From NCBI RefSeq assembly GCF_000004075.3, contig NC_026657.2, forward strand, positions 10,664,001 to 10,728,000: 64,000 nucleotides of DNA. Reading direction: 5' to 3'. The position numbers and the translations under genes are program-made. This document shows, piece by piece, positions 59,201 to 64,000 of the stretch; the stretch's first letter is position 1, and the number at the start of each line of letters is the position of its first letter. The notes below the pieces were generated by a model. That model had not been told where the DNA came from, ran no database searches, and was given only the letters and a program-made list of their open reading frames with translations. This DNA is from Cucumis sativus. Its lineage: Eukaryota; Streptophyta; Magnoliopsida; Cucurbitales; Cucurbitaceae.

Positions 59201-60846
59201 TTCTTTTACAAAAAGTAAATTGGGATTGAAATTATTATTATTGGTCAAACCCCCATTTGACCAATGCCTCCAATTAGGCCAAAAATATGTTCAATTCTAT
59301 TTTTTGTCTTTCATGTCCTTTGGTGATGCTATATGAGTACTTTGGTCTGCCACCAATTGCCAATCCATTTAAACACACACAAAAAAAATCATTCTATTTA
59401 TTCAAATTAAATTGATACTCTATTTCAAAAGTATGAAAACTAAAATCAACAACAACAACAAAAATTATGATAATTTAGAAACTAAATGAATAATATTTAA
59501 AAACTTTGAATTATATAAAGATTATTTTGTAAAGTTTTCAAGGGAAAAAAAAGAGAGAGAGAAATGAATTCAACACATAAAACACAAAAGATTTAGATGG
59601 TACAGAAAGATTGCTTCAATATTAAGGACAGAGTGCTTCAAATTTATTACTTTTAATTTATTAGAATTATTAATTGTTCATAAATTATAAAGCAAAAAAG
59701 AGAGAAGAGGCAGAAAAGGTCTAAAACACAAAGGGACAATCTTACATTAAAACTTCAATATTAAATCTTTAGACTATATAATTAGCCTTACTCTACGTAC
59801 TTTAATTTAAGCATATAAGTAATATTAATTCTTCTATATTAAGAAATTGTGAATTATGCATGTAATTCAAAATATGCATAGGAATAAAGGATCCAAGTCA
59901 TACCAATTATCGTCAAGTTAAACCTACTCTAACAAACGACATACATCATCAAGTCTTTCAACCATTTGTCGCATCCACGTCAATTCTAGTAAATTTTGTT
60001 TATTGGACGTAACACATTAAACGCATTAATGATATATTGACAAAAGTATACGATATTAATTACTCCTTAAATTAAATTAGGTTTGGTTTAGAAACTTTTA
60101 CGTTAATGTCTAATAAAAAAAAGTTATACCGTTCTTAAGATAAATGATAGAAATCATTAAGCATTCAATTTAGTATGTTAGAGACTCGTTAAACATATAG
60201 TTAGCACAAATTTATTAATTACTAAAATTAGAGTTTAAAGACTTATTTGATTTAGTCACGAGAAAACAGAGAGTATAGTAGGATAACTCATTTCAACTCA
60301 TTCGTAAAAGTAAGAAGTCAAACACGTTATTAAAATTAAAAAAATTGTACCTAACACAAGAATGGTTTAGAAAGGATAGAAGATTTGAATAGATGAGGAA
60401 AAAGGGAAAAGGAAAGGGAAGAATGATATTAATGAATGAAATGTATAATTAAGAATTTTACAACTCAAGAAAAAGAGTGTCATCGTTTGTCGTCAAAGTC
60501 CAAGTGGTGAGAAAGAAAGACACGTTTATCTTTTTCCCCAAATCCCGGGCGACCCACTTTCATATTTATCATTATTTTATTCCCAACTTTGCCCTTCCCT
60601 CTTTCCAACAATCTCCAAATTTCTTCTCTCTCAACCAAATCACTAGCAACAAATTAACAATACATACCTATTTTTCTTTCTTTTTTTTTAAAAAAATTAT
60701 ATATATATAATCTACTTATTTTAAATAACAAAACTGTGGAAGAACTTGAGATGGATGTATGAATAGGTAGGGAGATAAGTGATTTGTTATAAATGTTAGG
60801 AAAATATGAAAGTAGAAGAGTAAATGATTAGTTAGAAGAAAAGAAA

Positions 60847-60868
60847 GGGGGGGGGGGGGGGGGGGGGG
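60847..60868 (+). repeat. 22-base poly(G) homopolymer
   Basis: Uninterrupted run of 22 G on the plus strand, preceded by purine-rich GA sequence and followed by TTTTG. It could form a G-quadruplex or triplex. The exact length is unreliable in most sequencing methods. Confidence 0.85.
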
Positions 60869-61144
60869 TTTTGTTTGGTGAAAGAAAGATGTTATTAAGT
60901 AGAGAGTGAAGAGTGTTCAAAATAAGGAGTAGCTGGCTTTGGTCACACACACCTTTTCATAAGAGGCTTGACCAAACTTTCTGCTCTTCAAAAATGACTC
61001 AAATATACAAATAAACAAACAAAAATTAAAATGCTTCCCACTCCACTTCATTTCATTGCCCTTCTCCCTCCCATGTGCATCCCATTTTCCAAACCCCTAA
61101 ATTTTTTTTTGCTCTTCCACTTTCGGTGTTGTCTTCAAGTTCAA

Positions 61145-61167
61145 TTTTTTTTTTTTTTTTTTTTTTT
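61145..61167 (+). repeat. Poly(T) homopolymer
   Basis: Uninterrupted run of 23 T, 280 bp from the poly(G) run. Confidence 0.85.
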
Positions 61168-61562
61168 GAAAAGAAAAAAAGAAAACTTCTCCTTTCTCTA
61201 ATTTGGGCAAATGGGTCACTAGAAATCCCTATTTGGAGAAATGGGGGATTCTCTGTTTGGGATTTTAGTGGATCAGTCAATTGACAGAATCCATCATTTC
61301 TATGACTATGAACAAATAAAAAAGAATCAACACTTTATGAGAAAAAAAACCTTATGAAAATTCAATTACATAGATAAGAAACACAACCTCCCCCCTTTAT
61401 TTTAATGTGTGTGCATTTGAATTATATATAAATATATATATGAATTGGCTACTTTCTGCCATTTGTCTTGTTGTTGAGATGTTTTTTACAGTCAGAATAT
61501 GCCTCTTTCAATCATTATGTTTAATATTGGCTGAACCATGATTGTGAGGTATTGCTAAAAAC

Positions 61563-61586
61563 AAGAAGAAGAAGAAGAAGAAGAAG
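61563..61586 (+). repeat. (AAG)8 microsatellite
   Basis: Perfect AAG trinucleotide run of 24 bp in the spacer 1.9 kb upstream of the AP2/ERF gene. Confidence 0.85.
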
Positions 61587-62390
61587 GTTTACCCAATTGG
61601 ATTATGATTGGTTTATGCTGTTCCCAATGCCATTTTAGCATGTGAATTTATGTTTTTTTTCATTCAAAATTCTGATATTATATATATGATTTAGATGCCC
61701 CCACAAACACTCTTTTGCTTTTGTTTTGCTGCAGTTTAATCTTCTTCTTATTTCCTAAAGTGTTTGTTTGAAATTCTGTAAGTTAATTTGTCTTGCCCCT
61801 TTTTTGACTCTATCTAGCCTTTTTATCATTGCTTTTGGAGATCAGAGAAAAAGAAAGTGACCCATTTTCCTTTTCATTCAAGGTTTTGCCCTGTTTCTGT
61901 TTGATAAAAGGTCTCAAAGAAAGTTAAGCTGGGAAATTGTACTACTTTTTACAGGCATTCTGTTATTTTTCTGCCAAAGTAGGCCAAGTTTTCTCCTTCA
62001 TTTTTTTTTCTTTTTTTACTGCTTAGATTTGTTTCTAGTGATGCAAAAAATCAACAATTTTCATTAAAATGAACTGCTTTTGGAGGGAATGTCAGTTTTT
62101 AAACAAACATGAGAAACACTTTTTGTCATATCGTATGTTAGTCAAACTACATTTTGAGTCTCTCTTACTTTAGTTTGTGTAATAGTTTTCGCTTTTGGGT
62201 TTTTAACCATTTAAGTTAATGACAATATAGATACTCTACTTAGCATTAAGTGAAAACCCAAATAGACCTTGATACTAAATACCTAACTACATTTGCATTA
62301 AGGTAGTGAGAGATTTGACCCCACTATGTTCATTTGGCCTTCTTACAGCCCTTCTTCGTCCGTTTAATCTATAATTGTCATCTCAAGGGA

Positions 62391-62810
62391 GGAGAAGAAG
62401 TATATGGAGTAAAACTTCATGAAAACCAATATCTAGAATTGGATATAGTTAGGGAGAAGAAGAAGTATAAGGACTAAGACATCACGAGAGAGCGAAGATC
62501 TAAAATAGAATAGAGTTAAGGGAGAAGAATAATTATAGGGACTAAATAGTATATAGTTAGAGAGATAAGTGCATAGACTAAAATGTCACAGAAGCTGTTC
62601 TAAATTAGGAAATATTTTAAGGAGAATAAGTATAAGAACTAAAATGTTACAAAAGACAATGTTGAAATGAGAATGTAGTTCGAGGAGAAGAAAAAGTACG
62701 ATACTAAGATTTCATGAGACTCGGGATCTAAAATAGGATATAGTGCAGGAAGAAGAAGTATGAGGACTAAGACGTCATGTGAGCCGAGATCTTAAATAAG
62801 ATATGTTTTG
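62391..62810 (+). repeat. Degenerate minisatellite, about seven copies of a 62-bp unit
   Basis: Copies begin at about 62391, 62453, 62521, 62561, 62621, 62684 and 62748, usually with GGAGAAGAA. Each continues with a version of GTATAAGGACTAAGACATCA and then GATCTAAAATAGGATATAG. The third copy is shortened to 40 bp. Spacing is 60-68 bp otherwise. The array ends about 700 bp upstream of the PUCHI-like start codon. Confidence 0.8.
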
Positions 62811-63508
62811 ACCTGACTTTTTCATGTAAGTGGATAACAAGCTGAAGTGGGTTTGCTACCATGAAAACAGACAAGAAAGCCTCAAAAGAGTAGCTCTTAT
62901 TAACCACATAATTAATCCGTTGTCTTTTGTTTGGGTTAAAATATAGATAATCTTAACTGCTCCCTTTGAAAATCATGAAACAGACAACAAAAACAGACCA
63001 AATTTCTCTTATTGGTTCTGTTGTTCTTAAACTACGCACTTACATGTGCAAATTGAGGTTCATTTGAGCCATGTAAATATTGAACACATTCAAACATACC
63101 TTAAATGTTCTTGTCTTTGTTTTTTCTTTTTTTCTTTTTCTTTTCTTTAGGGATTGTTCCAACTGTTATGGGAACTTGAAAAGAAAAGACTACCATTTTT
63201 CAAATATTATATTTGATGAGATTGTAAGTAAAACAATATCCCTGGATTTGTACCTTTTTCTTTCATATCAGAGTGATTAAAGGGATTGAATAAGGAATAG
63301 TGACTTTCAAAAAAAGAGGTCTTCCATAGAATGACATGTACAATGTACTTTTCCCCCCCTTTTTTTCTCCTTCACCAACTCACTCTTTAAAAAGACCATC
63401 AAGAGCTTCCTCAAACCTTCACCCCAAACTCAAAAAACTTTATCTCTTCTGAACTGTCATCACCCTTCATATTATACTGTTTTTTTAGTTCATTTTTTTT
63501 TTGCTCTA

Positions 63509-64000
63509 ATGGCTACCTCCAAAGCCTCAGATAAAGGCTACCCAATTTATGAAACTGGTCAATCTCAAATGGGTTTTGCCCTACTTCAAAGAAACCCATC
63601 TCCAATATCTCAAAATGGAGGTGAAAGAAGAGGTAGAAGAAAACAAGCTGAACCAGGAAGGTTTCTTGGTGTAAGAAGAAGACCTTGGGGAAGATATGCT
63701 GCTGAAATTAGAGACCCAACAACTAAAGAAAGGCATTGGCTTGGAACTTTTGATACTGCCCATGAAGCTGCCCTAGCTTATGACAGAGCTGCCCTGTCAA
63801 TGAAGGGCACTCAAGCAAGAACAAACTTCATTTACTCTGACACTTCAACTTTCCATTCTCTTCTCACTGCTTTTGATGTTCAGACTAATTTGCTTCCTAA
63901 TTCTGATCATTCTCATTCCAAACTACAACAAATTACTCCTTCTCCCGTTACTACTCCCAATAACCAAAATAACAACAATATCTCATTTGCTCAATCTCAG
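63509..64000 (+). CDS. PUCHI: PUCHI-like AP2/ERF transcription factor, 3' end outside window
   Basis: Nuclear DNA-binding factor. Arabidopsis PUCHI acts in lateral root and floral meristem patterning. An uninterrupted frame of 164 codons runs to the window edge. The start [17 protein letters not shown] is preceded by an A/T-rich leader. A basic patch ERRGRRKQ (39-46) may be a nuclear signal. One AP2 domain lies at about 51-109: [40 protein letters not shown] and KGTQARTNF. The [20 protein letters not shown] start and RAALSMKG are typical of the PUCHI/LEAFY PETIOLE/FRIZZY PANICLE group. A Ser/Asn/Gln-rich region follows. The choice of PUCHI over LEP rests on the neighbouring ObgC and TON2 genes, which flank PUCHI in Arabidopsis. 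The C-terminal domain cannot be seen. Confidence 0.85.
   Translation, partial: MATSKASDKGYPIYETGQSQMGFALLQRNPSPISQNGGERRGRRKQAEPGRFLGVRRRPWGRYAAEIRDPTTKERHWLGTFDTAHEAALAYDRAALSMKGTQARTNFIYSDTSTFHSLLTAFDVQTNLLPNSDHSHSKLQQITPSPVTTPNNQNNNNISFAQSQ

Larger units (their letters stand above)
52484..63508. other. Gene-poor region between ObgC and the PUCHI-like gene (11 kb)
   Basis: About 52484-53100 is the likely ObgC 3' untranslated region, with AATAAA-like signals near 53071. Beyond it there is AT-rich DNA with no recognisable protein gene. It holds a 27-bp direct repeat (56099 and 56210), a 22-base poly(G) run (60847), a 23-base poly(T) run (61145), an (AAG)8 run (61563) and a seven-copy minisatellite (62391-62810). 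The last kilobase is the upstream region of the AP2/ERF gene, with a CTTTT-rich stretch at 63115-63150. Confidence 0.6.

Overview
This window is nuclear DNA from a flowering plant, and the gene families and intron-exon style point to a eudicot. Genes are split by many short AT-rich introns with GT-AG borders. Intergenic DNA is very AT-rich, with microsatellites and at least one MITE-like element, and the proteins are plant-specific or plant-typed. Cucurbitaceae is my guess from general impression and is not proven by anything here.

Eight protein-coding loci can be read, most of them exon by exon. In order they are: a class 3 lipase (minus strand, 3' part outside the window, 1-2304); a PBL27-like receptor-like cytoplasmic kinase (minus, 5214-8713); a CC-type glutaredoxin (minus, 19548-19856); a second CC-type glutaredoxin (plus, 29381-29689) followed by a broken copy of its own tail; a kelch-repeat/coiled-coil protein (plus, 33345-39582, 17 exons); the PP2A B''-type subunit TON2/FASS (minus, 41399-46459, 12 exons, one GC-AG intron); the chloroplast GTPase ObgC (plus, 47474-52483, 6 exons); and a PUCHI-like AP2/ERF factor (plus, from 63509, running off the right edge).

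From memory, the same families sit side by side in Arabidopsis thaliana around At5g18560-At5g18640 (PUCHI, ObgC, TON2, kelch, glutaredoxin, PBL27, lipase). The window therefore looks like a conserved eudicot synteny block in which the glutaredoxin has been duplicated. The genes do not form a pathway. They cover immune signalling (PBL27), redox control of transcription (glutaredoxins), division-plane positioning (TON2), plastid biogenesis (ObgC) and organ/meristem patterning (PUCHI).

Three large gene-poor stretches (8.7-19.5 kb, 19.9-29.4 kb, 52.5-63.5 kb) hold no convincing protein gene. They contain a 342-bp Tourist-like MITE with TTA target duplications, fold-back repeats, microsatellites, a 22-base poly(G) run, and a seven-copy minisatellite with a unit of about 62 bp lying 0.7-1.1 kb upstream of the PUCHI-like gene. 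I found no tRNA or rRNA gene that meets a reasonable standard, no CRISPR array, and no coding transposon. I did not find a clearly new biological system. The best leads are the synteny block, the PUCHI-proximal minisatellite, the glutaredoxin tail duplication, the GC-AG intron in TON2 and an orphan promoter-like motif cluster near 31.4 kb.
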